Assembly: GCF_021462265.1 (NCBI RefSeq)
Contig: NZ_JAJONF010000005.1
Coordinates: forward strand, 310,001-374,000
Direction: 5' to 3'
DNA: 64,000 nucleotides
Origin: Streptomyces shenzhenensis
Lineage (GTDB): Bacteria > Actinomycetota > Actinomycetes > Streptomycetales > Streptomycetaceae
The notes beneath the pieces were generated by a model that was not told the origin of the DNA, made no database searches, and saw nothing but the letters and a program-made list of their open reading frames with translations. Positions 44,831-52,823 of this stretch are shown one piece after another (position 1 is the first letter of the stretch; each line of letters opens with the position of its first letter). The position numbers and the translations under genes were made by a program.

Positions 44831-45310
44831 TCACTCGATTCCGAGGGGGCCGATGCCCAGGTCCTCACGCATGAGGCGACGCATCTGCGCCATAGCCGTG
44901 CGCCGCCGCTCTATCAGGGGCGCGTCGTCCGCGGAGCCGACAGCCACTCCACGGGCATAGGCGTCGCGGATCGCGCGCAGGCGGTGGAACGCCTCGTTCC
45001 CCGCTTCCACGACCTGCGGGGGGCCCACGAGCCAGAGGCGTTCGCTCGCCGTGTAGATGCCGGTGCCGCGCACGGCTTCCCGCACCGCCGCGTCGCGTGC
45101 CGACTCGGACATGTGGTCGCCCAAGGCGACGGCCCGTATCTCCTCACCCGCGGCTTTGAGGGCGGAAACATACTCCGTGTAGACCTCGCGCCGTACTTCC
45201 AGAGCGTGCCTGGCTTCCTCCCGCCGCCACCGGTTGCGATCGGCGATCAGAGTGGCAGCGATGCCGATGACGGCACCGGTCAGTGTGGAGAGCAGGGGCG
45301 TCCAGTCCAT
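44831..45310 (-). CDS. Hypothetical membrane-anchored protein
   Basis: This is a 159-residue protein with one N-terminal membrane helix (PLLSTLTGAVIGIAATLIA, residues 5-23), followed by a long helical cytoplasmic region rich in Arg, Glu and Ala (DRNRWRREEARHALEVRREV, YTEYVSALKAAGEEIRAVAL). It is similar in style to many small Streptomyces proteins of unknown function with a short anchor and a four-helix body. No partner gene is evident; both sides are transposase relics. The ATG is the first codon of the helix-containing frame. Confidence 0.65.
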   Translation of the reverse strand: MDWTPLLSTLTGAVIGIAATLIADRNRWRREEARHALEVRREVYTEYVSALKAAGEEIRAVALGDHMSESARDAAVREAVRGTGIYTASERLWLVGPPQVVEAGNEAFHRLRAIRDAYARGVAVGSADDAPLIERRRTAMAQMRRLMREDLGIGPLGIE

Positions 45311-45415
45311 GTGTCGCAGCTTGTCGAAATCGGTGCGCTGGCACCAGTGCTTTCGCTACGCATGGCTGTGACCAGCACTTTCGAAACACGTCCTAGCTGC
45401 GGCGGCGCCGGGAGG

Positions 45416-46431
45416 CTACGGCCGCGGATGGGTGGACAAGCCCCGCTCGGTCGTGACCAGGATTCCGTGCTCGGCCAACTGTTGAGCTTCAGGCGGGTGT
45501 TGTTGATGCTGTTGGGCGCGATCTCCAGCGGGCGCCCGGAGCGGCGCGTCGGCCGTGGCGAACACCGCCATGATCTGCGCGTAGGCCGAATGGTTCGGAA
45601 ACTTCGGGGCCGGCCGTGCGGGCGGCTGCCGATCGGGCGGCTCAAGCAGCTTCCTGCGGGTGATCCGCACATTCTCGGCGGCCCGGCCGAGCTCGTCCAG
45701 CCGCGTACCCGTGACTGCGAACTGCGCGGCGGGTGCTCGTAGTCGCGCACCAGCCTGCGGTGCCGCATCGAGATCCCGTAGGCGCGCTCCACGATCCACC
45801 GTCTGGGGATCGGGGCGAACCCGGTCTGGGCCGGGTTGCGCTCGACGATCTCCACCTCGATGCCCGCCGTCCGGCCGTGAGCGACGGCACCGTTCTCGAG
45901 GCCCTGGTCGACCAGGGCCTCGAGAACGGTGCCGGTGTCGGCGGCGACCTTGTCCAGCAGTGCGATACCGGCGGTGTTGTCCTGTACGGACGCGGCGATC
46001 ACCACCACCGCGATCACCGGACCCGGCACGTCCGCGGCCAGGCCGCGCTTGCGGCCAGGTACTTTTTTGCCGCATCACACCCTGTCTGCTGTGCGGGCGC
46101 CCCGGCCGCCACGCGCACGTTCTGGGTGTCGAGGACGGACCATCAGGCTCGGGTCCTCCTTCCGCCGCGCTCTCTCCCGCACCTGCCGGCGCGGCAGGTC
46201 GTTGAAGTAGTGCAGCAGCGCGCCGCGCGACGGCAGGTTGTGCGGAAACAGGTCCCACTGGCAGCCGGTGCGGTCCTGGTAGAGGAGCGCGTTGACGATC
46301 TCCCGCATTTCGTGTCGGCCCTGACGGCCGCTGACCCAACTGTGTGCGTCCTTCCATGCGGCGATCCCCGGTTCAACCGGTGCCCAGCGCTCGTCGGACA
46401 GGTCGGTCCTGTGGGGCTTGCGCTCGCTCAC
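45416..46431 (-). pseudogene. IS5-family transposase, frameshifted, with a fused foreign 3' end
   Basis: The start is normal IS5: MSERKPHRTDLSDERWAPVE, then EMREIVNALLYQDRTGCQWD and LFPHNLPSRGALLHYFND. After a frameshift near 46075 the core continues with GPVIAVVVIAASVQDN, AGIEVEIVERNPAQTGF and PIPRRWIVERAYGISMRHRR (catalytic Glu). Downstream another frame gives LDELGRAAENVRITRRKLLE and HSAYAQIMAVFATADAPLRA, ending AEHGILVTTERGLSTHPRP, which belongs to a different Streptomyces hypothetical family. The element is inactive. Confidence 0.75.
45885..45934. repeat. 50-bp perfect palindrome inside the IS5 relic
   Basis: From CGGCACCGTTCTCGAGGCCC to its mirror complement the sequence is a perfect spacer-free palindrome of 25 bp per arm, centred on GGTCGACC. 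It encodes TVLEALVDQGLENG in the transposase frame, and nearly the same peptide on the opposite strand. Confidence 0.9.
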
Positions 46432-46580
46432 GGTGTTCAGCCCGGCACGCCCGAGCCCTCATACCGGCCGGGCTACCGCAGTCCCACACGTTCAGGTGGC
46501 GACAAGTCATCCATCAACTCGCATAACGCCCTCTTGGATCGCGTTGTCAGCGGGGAGCCGGGCTTCCCGACCCGGTTCCT

Positions 46581-47897
46581 TCAGCGCAGCCGGGGGTCCA
46601 TCTCCAGTAGTTGTTGGTCGGTGCGGTAGATGCCGCCGGCGAAGTGTTCGATCGCCGAGCGCAGACGCATGGGGTCGGCGCCGTAGGTACCGAGCATTCC
46701 CGCGATGACGTAGCGCGGGTCCGGGAGACGTCGGTTGAGCCTCTTGTGGAACCCTGGCGGGCGCGGCGCGTTGGGCTTCAGCCGCACGATGAGCACGTTG
46801 GGGACCAGTACCGTCCCCGGCGCCCTGCGCAGCACGCCCACGCACTCAACGTCCTTCCACGGCACGTGAGCCGAGTGCGTCCCGTGCTCGGTGCCCAACC
46901 CGTCACCGTTGACGACAAGGTCGTAGGGGACGTCTCTTCGAAGTAGGAGCAGGAGACAGATCAGAGCGGTGAAGAGGACCGCAGCGCCGCCGAAGATCAA
47001 GGTCACGCGCCACCCACCGAACACCACCATCACCGCAAAGAGGACAGCAATCATCAGGACGCCCTGAACGGTGTCACGGCGGCGGTTGGCCGGCCGGTCG
47101 GGCGGCTGCTGACGGAAACGGATCTCCGCCTGGCTGCCGGTCGGAGGCGGACCTGCGTCCGGCTGGGCGGGGCCACGGACGAGGGCGATGTCCCCGGCAG
47201 TGTTGACGGAGCGCTTTTGCGGCCGCGGCAGCCCGGCCCCCTGCAGCACGGTGTCGATGTGTTGGTGGATGTCGTCCAGAGTGAGCGGTTCTGGCTGGCT
47301 GAGGGCGTCCAGCAGGGCGGCGGTGAAGGCGGTGTGCCGTTGCCCGGGCGGTGCGTGTGAGGGTGCGGTGGCCGTGGTGGAGGTGAGGGTGTAGGTGCCG
47401 TGGACGTCGAGTTGGGCTGACAGCAGGCTGCCCGACTCGGTCATGGCGGCCACCGCTCGGCCGGAGAAGCAGCAGTCGAGCACCAGGACCCGCAGCCGTG
47501 CCCGGGCCCGGCCGAGGTAGCGCTTGACGAGGTCGGCCGGGACGCCGGTGAATCCGACGTGCGCGGGGTCAGTGGAGGACAGCGCGAGGTGGAGCAGTCC
47601 GTCCTCGTCCAACAGCCCATGTCCGGCGTAGTAGACGAGCAGCAGGTCCTCGGCCTCGCGCGCCGCTTGGGCAAGTGCCATACCGACGCTGCGGTGATCG
47701 CCCGGATCGGCCAGCAGTCGGCGGTGTTCCGGCAGCAGAATGCCGTGCGTCTCATGCGTGAGCGCGGAGCGGAGGTCGGCGAGGTTGGACTTCACGGCGG
47801 GAATCGCGGGCAGATCGATGTCGTCGAAATCGCTGCACCCGATGAGGACCGCCCGGGAAGCGGCAGCGTCGGGGAAGCGCGGCGCGCTCTGTTTCAC
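46581..47897 (-). CDS. Caspase-like (C14) protease with membrane and PH-like domains
   Basis: This is a 438-residue predicted cell-death or conflict effector. Residues 14-235 form a caspase fold: RAVLIGCSDFDDIDLPAIPA at the start, the catalytic His93 in LLLVYYAGHGLLDEDG, and the Cys dyad partner Cys143 in VLVLDCCFSGRAVA. A Pro-rich linker (about 245-280) leads to two membrane segments (VQGVLMIAVLFAVMVVFGGW and LIFGGAAVLFTALICLLLLL). A C-terminal domain of about 100 residues follows, resembling bacterial PH-type domains (DLVVNGDGLGTEHG, PWKDVECVGVL). The start is a GTG overlapping the stop of the EACC1-like gene, so the two are coupled. Such pairs are known from published surveys of actinobacterial NTP-dependent conflict systems. 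Confidence 0.85.
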   Translation of the reverse strand: MKQSAPRFPDAAASRAVLIGCSDFDDIDLPAIPAVKSNLADLRSALTHETHGILLPEHRRLLADPGDHRSVGMALAQAAREAEDLLLVYYAGHGLLDEDGLLHLALSSTDPAHVGFTGVPADLVKRYLGRARARLRVLVLDCCFSGRAVAAMTESGSLLSAQLDVHGTYTLTSTTATAPSHAPPGQRHTAFTAALLDALSQPEPLTLDDIHQHIDTVLQGAGLPRPQKRSVNTAGDIALVRGPAQPDAGPPPTGSQAEIRFRQQPPDRPANRRRDTVQGVLMIAVLFAVMVVFGGWRVTLIFGGAAVLFTALICLLLLLRRDVPYDLVVNGDGLGTEHGTHSAHVPWKDVECVGVLRRAPGTVLVPNVLIVRLKPNAPRPPGFHKRLNRRLPDPRYVIAGMLGTYGADPMRLRSAIEHFAGGIYRTDQQLLEMDPRLR

Positions 47898-48298
47898 TCC
47901 TCCCCGCCTCCCAGCAGTTGCCCGACCGCACCGAGCACCGCCTGCGGATCACTGGTCCGGCGGACCTCCACGGTGACCTCTCGCCCGTCGCTGCGGCTCA
48001 CGCGCACGGTGACGTCAGCACGGCGTTGCACCAGCCAGGTCGACAGGGACCGGGCCAGCACCGCTCCCGCTCCGCCGGAGCCCAGTGCCACCGCCAGCAC
48101 GTCGAGCGCGGCCCCCATCTGGCCCGGCTGCGGCGGCCGGGCCAGCAGCTCCACCCGGCCGCGCAGCGCCTCTTCCGCAGCCAGCCAATCCCGCAGCGAC
48201 ATCAGATGGGCCTCTGTCTCCACACCCGGCTCGGCCGATACCTGCAACCTCAAGGTGCAGCGCGCAGACGGCGTTTCGCTGTCCTGGCATTTCTCCAT
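47894..48298 (-). CDS. EACC1-like effector-associated protein
   Basis: This is a 134-residue protein preceding and overlapping the caspase gene. The pattern LRLQVSAEPGVETEAHLMSL, RDWLAAEEALRGRVELLARP, then PGQMGAALDVLAVALGSGGA and a strand LVQRRADVTVRVSRSDGREV, matches the effector-associated constant component 1 (EACC1) family. In that family an N-terminal strand-rich part contains D-x-x-SLRDWL and a central Gly-rich helix segment. These small proteins sit next to caspase, trypsin or TIR effectors and are thought to link them to activators. The start is an ATG without a strong site; GTG codons further in would remove the first strand. Confidence 0.8.
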   Translation of the reverse strand: MEKCQDSETPSARCTLRLQVSAEPGVETEAHLMSLRDWLAAEEALRGRVELLARPPQPGQMGAALDVLAVALGSGGAGAVLARSLSTWLVQRRADVTVRVSRSDGREVTVEVRRTSDPQAVLGAVGQLLGGGEE

Positions 48299-48483
48299 GA
48301 GGCCATCGTGCCAACAACTGCGGTTGAACACCCCAGACGCCTCACATCCTCTGTCGCCGGTGATGCAAGGCATCCCGCGCGTCATCGTGTTCGGCGGCCA
48401 GCCGGCGGGCAGCATCGGCCAGCGGGCGTCGCCGAAGCGGAGTCGGGGCCGCGGCGCTGCAGCTCCTGACGGAGCCGAGGGCG

Positions 48484-49766
48484 GTTCGTCGCCACGGCGG
48501 ACGACAACCAGATCCAGTGTGGCGGACGGACGATCCGGCCACCCCGGTGTTCCGGATCCCGTGGGCCGACCGCCAGGACCTCGGAGCCATTCGGATCGAT
48601 CTCGACGCGGGCGTGCTCCGCTATGTGGCAGGCAGTTCGAGCGCAACTGTCTGGACGGTCTCGCTGGACACGCCCTTGATCAGGCCTGGCAGCAGGACAC
48701 CACCGTGAGCGCGGGCTCCAGCCCCGACGGCGGCCTGCTCGCACAGACCCGGCAGGCCGGAGGCAGGCGCCGGCTGCGGCTGGTGGACGTACCGACCGGC
48801 AAGGTGCTGGCCGACCGCCTGCCCACTGCGCCCTGCGAGCCACAGTGCTCCGACGTCACGGCGTTCGCCCGGCACAGCCGGACCTTCGCCTACTCCAGTG
48901 AGGACATCGCATCCGCCGAACCGCCCTGGGTCAAGGTGCTGGACCCCCGCCATCCGAACCGGCCGACCGCATTGCGGTTCCCGCCCACAGCGGACGACGT
49001 CGAGACCGTCGACGCGATCGCACTCGCGCCTGGTGGCCGAAGCCTCCTGGTGTCGCTGTCCGAGGAGCGCACCGAGGTGTGGGACGTACGCCGGAGGGCG
49101 AGATCCAGCCGGCTGCCCGGCGTCTGGGGAGAAAGCCTGACGGTCGCGGACGACGGACGCCTCCTGGCAACCACCCAGGGCGACTTGGTCGATCTGGCCT
49201 CCCGGGCGGTTACCCACCGTGTACTCATGCAGGGAATCCCCGCCGGCTTGGCCTTCAGCCATGACGGCGGCTATCTGGCCGGGGGCGACGAGTCGGGCTG
49301 GGTGACCCTCTGGGGTCGCCACGCCCGGCAGTGGCTGGCCGAGTTCCCTCCCGAGTCGGCCGATGCCGCAGCCGACGACGACGGCTCGTCGATCGGCGTG
49401 TCGGCGCTGGCCTTCTCGCACGACGGCGAAACGCTTGCCGTCGGAACAGCGGACGGCTCGGTCCGGCTGTGGGACGTCGCCTCCCGGCGCCCGGTCGGAT
49501 CCGCCTTCTCCGACCCCGGGGGCGGCGTCATGGCGCTGGCCTTCGGCAAGGACGACCGTACCCTGTACGGATCCGCGCAGCACATGCCTCTGTTGGCCTA
49601 CGGCGTCGATGCATCGCGGATGGCCACCGATGTGTGCCGACGTGTCGGATCCGGTCTGTCACGCGCCGAGTGGCAGAGGTACATCCGCGACGTGCCGTAC
49701 GTCGCCTCTTGGCGTTTTCTGACCGACGGTGCTGCGCAAGGGCCAGTGATCTGGGAGAAAACATAG
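48484..49766 (+). pseudogene. WD40-repeat protein, 5'-truncated and frameshifted
   Basis: The plus strand carries the C-terminal beta-propeller of a large WD40 protein. Clear repeats are GVSALAFSHDGETLAVGTAD with GSVRLWDVASRRPVG, GIPAGLAFSHDGGYLAGGDE and VDAIALAPGGRSLLVSLSEE. The end CRRVGSGLSRAEWQRYIRDV followed by PYVASW is typical of STAND-ATPase/WD40 proteins of actinomycetes. The 5' part is spread over several frames: WRTDDPATPVFRIPWADRQD in one, then LDQAWQQDTTVSAGSSPDGG in another after about 48675. No effector or NTPase domain remains. It faces away from the EACC1/caspase pair and may once have been a receptor in the same island. Confidence 0.75.
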
Positions 49767-49967
49767 CGAGCATGTACGGGACGTGCGGCATGCCGGGCGC
49801 AGGATCGCTCGATCGAGTGGAGAAGCCGACAGGGGCCGGAGGACACTGTGGCGCTGATCGACTCGGTATCCGTGTGCTTGCCATTGTGCTCAGTCGTCTT
49901 TCTCCGCGTGGTAGGGATCGTCCGGTCTCGTTCGTCGTACTGGCGAGAGAACGGGAGGGAAAAGGGC

Positions 49968-51155
49968 ATGGATGACGCTGTGACGGGGGCGCGGGTGGAC
50001 CTGACGCTGACCGTGGACATGACTCCGGAACGGTTCTGGGATTTGGTCACCGATGTGTCGCGGATCGGTGAGTGGAGCCCGGAATGCACGTACGGGGGTT
50101 GGTTGGGGGATGGCGTGCCGCTGGTGCGCACGGGGGCACGGTTCGAGGGGCGTAACCGGTACCCGGACGGCTGCTTCCGCTCGGTCGTCTGCGTGGTCAC
50201 CGAAGCGATGCGGCCTGCCACCTTCGCCTGGGTCGTTCTGGATGACCGTGGTGATCCCGCACGGCCGGCCTCGGTTTGGCGGTACGAGCTGACGCCGGCC
50301 AACACGCCCGGGCAGACCGTAGTGCGGCACAGTTTCGTCCACGGCCCGGGCGAGAGTGGCGCCCGTAGCGCGGCCCGGCGCGACCCGACATCGCTTGCCG
50401 GCCGTCTGGAGGGGCTGCGTGCCAACATGGCGGCCACCGTCGCCGCGATGGCCCGCAGCGGGCACTCTGAACCACCGCCGGCCCGGCGCCTACCAGATAC
50501 AGGCATCCATCGCTGCCTGCCACGCCACGGCTCCCGAGGCGGCAGCGACCGACTGGCCACAGATAGCCCTCTTGTATGGCGAGTTGGCCCGCCTGGTGCC
50601 CAGCCCCGTCGTCGAGCTCAACAGGGCGGTCGCCGTGTCCATGGCCGACGGGCCGGACGTGGGCCTGGCCCTCCTCGACTCTCTGACCGCCACCGGCGCG
50701 CTCGCCGCCTACCACCTGCTGCCCGCCGCCCGAGCCGACCTGCTGCGCCGCCTCGGCCGGTGGGACGAGGCCGCCGTCAGCTACCGCGAGGCCCTTGCCC
50801 TGTGCGCCACGGACGCGGAACGACGCTTCCTCACCCGCCGCCTGGCGCAGGTTCCGTCCACCTCGCAATGAGGGACACGGCTTCAGCTGGGAACTCGCCC
50901 AGCAGGTTTGTGCAGCAACGTGATCCTACCTGCTGGGTGCGGGCCGACACCCGAGTGTCAGGCAAGGCCGTGATTGCCGCTGCAACGGCGGCAGCCTCGG
51001 GGGCGCACAGAAGGGGAACGTCGTCGGGGGCCAATGGGCAGCGCGTCGCCGGTCGGAGCCGCGTCGGCGAGGCGGGCGGGCAGGTCTGCGCAGGGCAGGC
51101 CGAGGAAGGGCGCGGCCACCGAAGCCGCCAAGGCCGAACAGCGGCGCCGGGCTGA
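49968..51155 (+). CDS. SRPBCC-family protein fused to out-of-frame sequence
   Basis: The first 165 residues are a START/Bet v 1-like (SRPBCC) domain that usually binds a small hydrophobic ligand: RVDLTLTVDMTPERFWDLVT, RIGEWSPECTYGGW, VPLVRTGARFEGRNRYPDG and the final helix GRLEGLRANMAATVAAMA, where family members end. Here there is no stop. At about 50470 the DNA switches to a broken sigma factor gene read in the wrong frame, so the frame runs on for some 230 meaningless residues. A deletion has probably removed the stop. GGGAGGG precedes the ATG. Whether a stable protein is made is unclear. Confidence 0.6.
   Translation: MDDAVTGARVDLTLTVDMTPERFWDLVTDVSRIGEWSPECTYGGWLGDGVPLVRTGARFEGRNRYPDGCFRSVVCVVTEAMRPATFAWVVLDDRGDPARPASVWRYELTPANTPGQTVVRHSFVHGPGESGARSAARRDPTSLAGRLEGLRANMAATVAAMARSGHSEPPPARRLPDTGIHRCLPRHGSRGGSDRLATDSPLVWRVGPPGAQPRRRAQQGGRRVHGRRAGRGPGPPRLSDRHRRARRLPPAARRPSRPAAPPRPVGRGRRQLPRGPCPVRHGRGTTLPHPPPGAGSVHLAMRDTASAGNSPSRFVQQRDPTCWVRADTRVSGKAVIAAATAAASGAHRRGTSSGANGQRVAGRSRVGEAGGQVCAGQAEEGRGHRSRQGRTAAPG
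50476..50871 (+). pseudogene. ECF sigma factor (ECF42-like), C-terminal fragment
   Basis: In a frame different from the SRPBCC gene the sequence reads RRPGAYQIQASIAACHATAP, TDWPQIALLYGELARLVPSP, VVELNRAVAVSMADGPDVGL and AAYHLLPAARADLLRRLGRW, the TPR-like C-terminal domain of the long ECF42-type sigma factors. The sigma-2 and sigma-4 DNA-binding regions are missing, replaced by the SRPBCC gene. It ends with a normal stop. It has no start of its own and is a deletion partner of the gene before it. Confidence 0.75.
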
Positions 51156-51426
51156 GCAGGAGGCTGCCAAGCGGGAAGTCCACCGACCCGTCTGCGCCGA
51201 CCGCTGAGCGAAGTTCACCGGCGAACGGTGGAAGGCCGCGGAACCCGACCACTGGGGCGCCCCGCGCGACACTCACCCGCAGCTGTGCGACGCGTACAAG
51301 GAGAAGGCGATCGAGACCCAACGCCAGGCAGAACAGGACGAGCGCGAGCGCCAGAGGCCGGAGCGTCAGGAGACGGTGGCGCAGGCCTGGAGGACCGGCG
51401 GCTGGTTCGGACGCTGGGGCGGCTGA
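50998..51426 (+). pseudogene. Mobile-element-type charged protein with premature stop
   Basis: One frame contains KGAATEAAKAEQRRRAEQEA and AKREVHRPVCADR, then TGA at 51205. The same frame continues with AKFTGERWKAAEPDHWGAPR, DTHPQLCDAYKEKAIETQRQ and ends WRTGGWFGRWGG. Similar proteins with an intact CxxCGxxFT zinc-ribbon at this place occur on Streptomyces plasmids and integrative elements (recollection). A change of the second zinc-ribbon Cys region into CGC TGA would explain the stop. The true start is unclear. Confidence 0.5.
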
Positions 51427-51472
51427 CCTGCGCAAGCCCTCGTTGTCAGTGGCGGCTGCGAGGCTGGAGAGC

Positions 51473-51745
51473 ATGGACAGCGACGATGAGCAGCTGCTGC
51501 GCGGCAGGATCTACGGAGCCGACCACGACCAACCCGGCCCGAAGCCGGGGCGGAGCTACGCCGAACTGGTGGGCGGGCCGCTTGACGGACTGCTGCTCGA
51601 CATCACCGGCTGGAGGCCGGAGCAGATCGGCGACGGTGTCTCCCTCCTCACCGAGCTCGGGCAGTTCGGCCCCGGCGGGCGGGCGCTGTACGACCCGCGC
51701 CCCGGCGATCCGGCCCGCTGGGACTGGGGCGGCGACAGCCCCTGA
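51473..51745 (+). CDS. Small hypothetical protein, mobile-element type
   Basis: This is a 90-residue acidic protein with the core YAELVGGPLDGLLLDITGWR, then GVSLLTELGQFGPGGRALYD and PRPGDPARWDWGGDSP. Small proteins of this form are frequent in accessory regions of Streptomyces next to plasmid or ICE genes, and their function is unknown. The second ATG was chosen because GGAGAG directly precedes it. It follows the broken charged-protein gene by 47 bases, so both may be remains of one integrated element. Confidence 0.6.
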   Translation: MDSDDEQLLRGRIYGADHDQPGPKPGRSYAELVGGPLDGLLLDITGWRPEQIGDGVSLLTELGQFGPGGRALYDPRPGDPARWDWGGDSP

Positions 51746-52205
51746 CGGCCCGCCGCTCGGTGAGGTGAAGAGACCGCAGCGGCGGAACTCTCCCCGGGCG
51801 CCCGGGCGCCCGGGCGCCCGGGCGTAGTCGGCCGGGTCGTCCTGACGCCGACTGCTGTTGCGGGCGAGGAGTTCTCCCTGGTCAGGTGCGTGATTTTCAT
51901 GCTGTGCAGGCAGGTCCGGCCGGGTTGGAGGCCGCGCTGTCCCCGTAGGGCCGCGGACCGACATGTTCGGGACGGAGCTCTACCCGACAACGCAGGAGAA
52001 GGCGGCGGCCTTGCCGCACTCCGTCGCCCTTCACTGGGCACCCGGGACGCCGGGGCGGCCGCCGGGCGAGCGCGCCGTCAGGCGCTCGTCGACGGCGACA
52101 AGCGGGCCGCCTGGCTCGCCGTCCGGTCGTTCCTGCGGTGCAACGGGTCGGCACCGACGGCGCCTGGCCGGCTGGTTCCGGCTTGCCTGGAGCGCGCGGC
52201 CGGTG
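51746..52205. other. Gene-free stretch with an 8-bp tandem repeat
   Basis: No gene is recognisable. CCCGGGCG is repeated four times without a break at 51793-51824. The right part is the 3' flank of the long minus-strand operon. Confidence 0.5.
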
Positions 52206-52823
52206 TCAGGAGGGTTCGGTGAGCGGTGTGCGAGCGGCCACGGCACCGCTCCGGCCCCCCGCGTAGTAGTGGCCGAACTGGTCCAGCAGGCGGCTTGGTG
52301 CGGTGCCGAGTTGGCCTGTTCTGCCGCTGGGGTGCCGTGCCGCCGCCGGGGCCGAGAGCCGGGCGAAGACGAGGTGACAGACCGGAGTGCCGGCGTACAA
52401 CCGCACCCGGCGGCCGCCGACCGTCGACAGTTCGAAGACGAGGCGCGAGGGAGCGCCGTGGGCGAAGCCCGCGTTGACGAGCTGGGACGTGGCGTGCACC
52501 TGGACGCCGAGCCGGGCGACGTTGGAGATGCCGGACAGCAGGCCGACCAGGGAAGGCGCGAGGCTGACCTGTTCGCGGGTGCCGGCCAGCACGAGGGCGT
52601 CCGGCGTGAGCACCACGCTGTCACCGGTTTCGAGGACGCCCTCGCACCGGGCGAAGCTCTCGGGGTCCGCGGTGTCGAGGGTCTCGTCGCCCTCGATGCG
52701 GCGGAACGGCCCCGCCAGCCGCAGCAGGTAGCTGTTGCGCTTGACCAGCCGTTCGTCGAACGGCGTGATGCCGATGTCGCCGCACCGGACGGCGCCGAGG
52801 ATGTCCTGGTCGGAGAGGATCAC
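52206..52823 (-). CDS. dCTP deaminase-like protein
   Basis: This is a 205-residue protein of the dCTP deaminase/dUTPase fold and the last gene of the nine-gene operon. It has the family start MILSDQDILGAV and IGITPFDERLVKRNSYLLRL. The trimer active-site block GISNVARLGVQVHATSQLVN aligns with SS.AR.G of Dcd, keeping the Arg while the second Ser is Asn. The strand SRLVFELSTVGG has the catalytic Glu at the expected place, and RLYAGTPVCHLVFARL replaces the usual PG..I.QL.F. The C-terminal 45 residues differ from housekeeping Dcd. It could deaminate a (modified) cytidine nucleotide, or only bind one. The start overlaps the PEP-synthase-like stop. Confidence 0.75.
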   Translation of the reverse strand: MILSDQDILGAVRCGDIGITPFDERLVKRNSYLLRLAGPFRRIEGDETLDTADPESFARCEGVLETGDSVVLTPDALVLAGTREQVSLAPSLVGLLSGISNVARLGVQVHATSQLVNAGFAHGAPSRLVFELSTVGGRRVRLYAGTPVCHLVFARLSAPAAARHPSGRTGQLGTAPSRLLDQFGHYYAGGRSGAVAARTPLTEPS

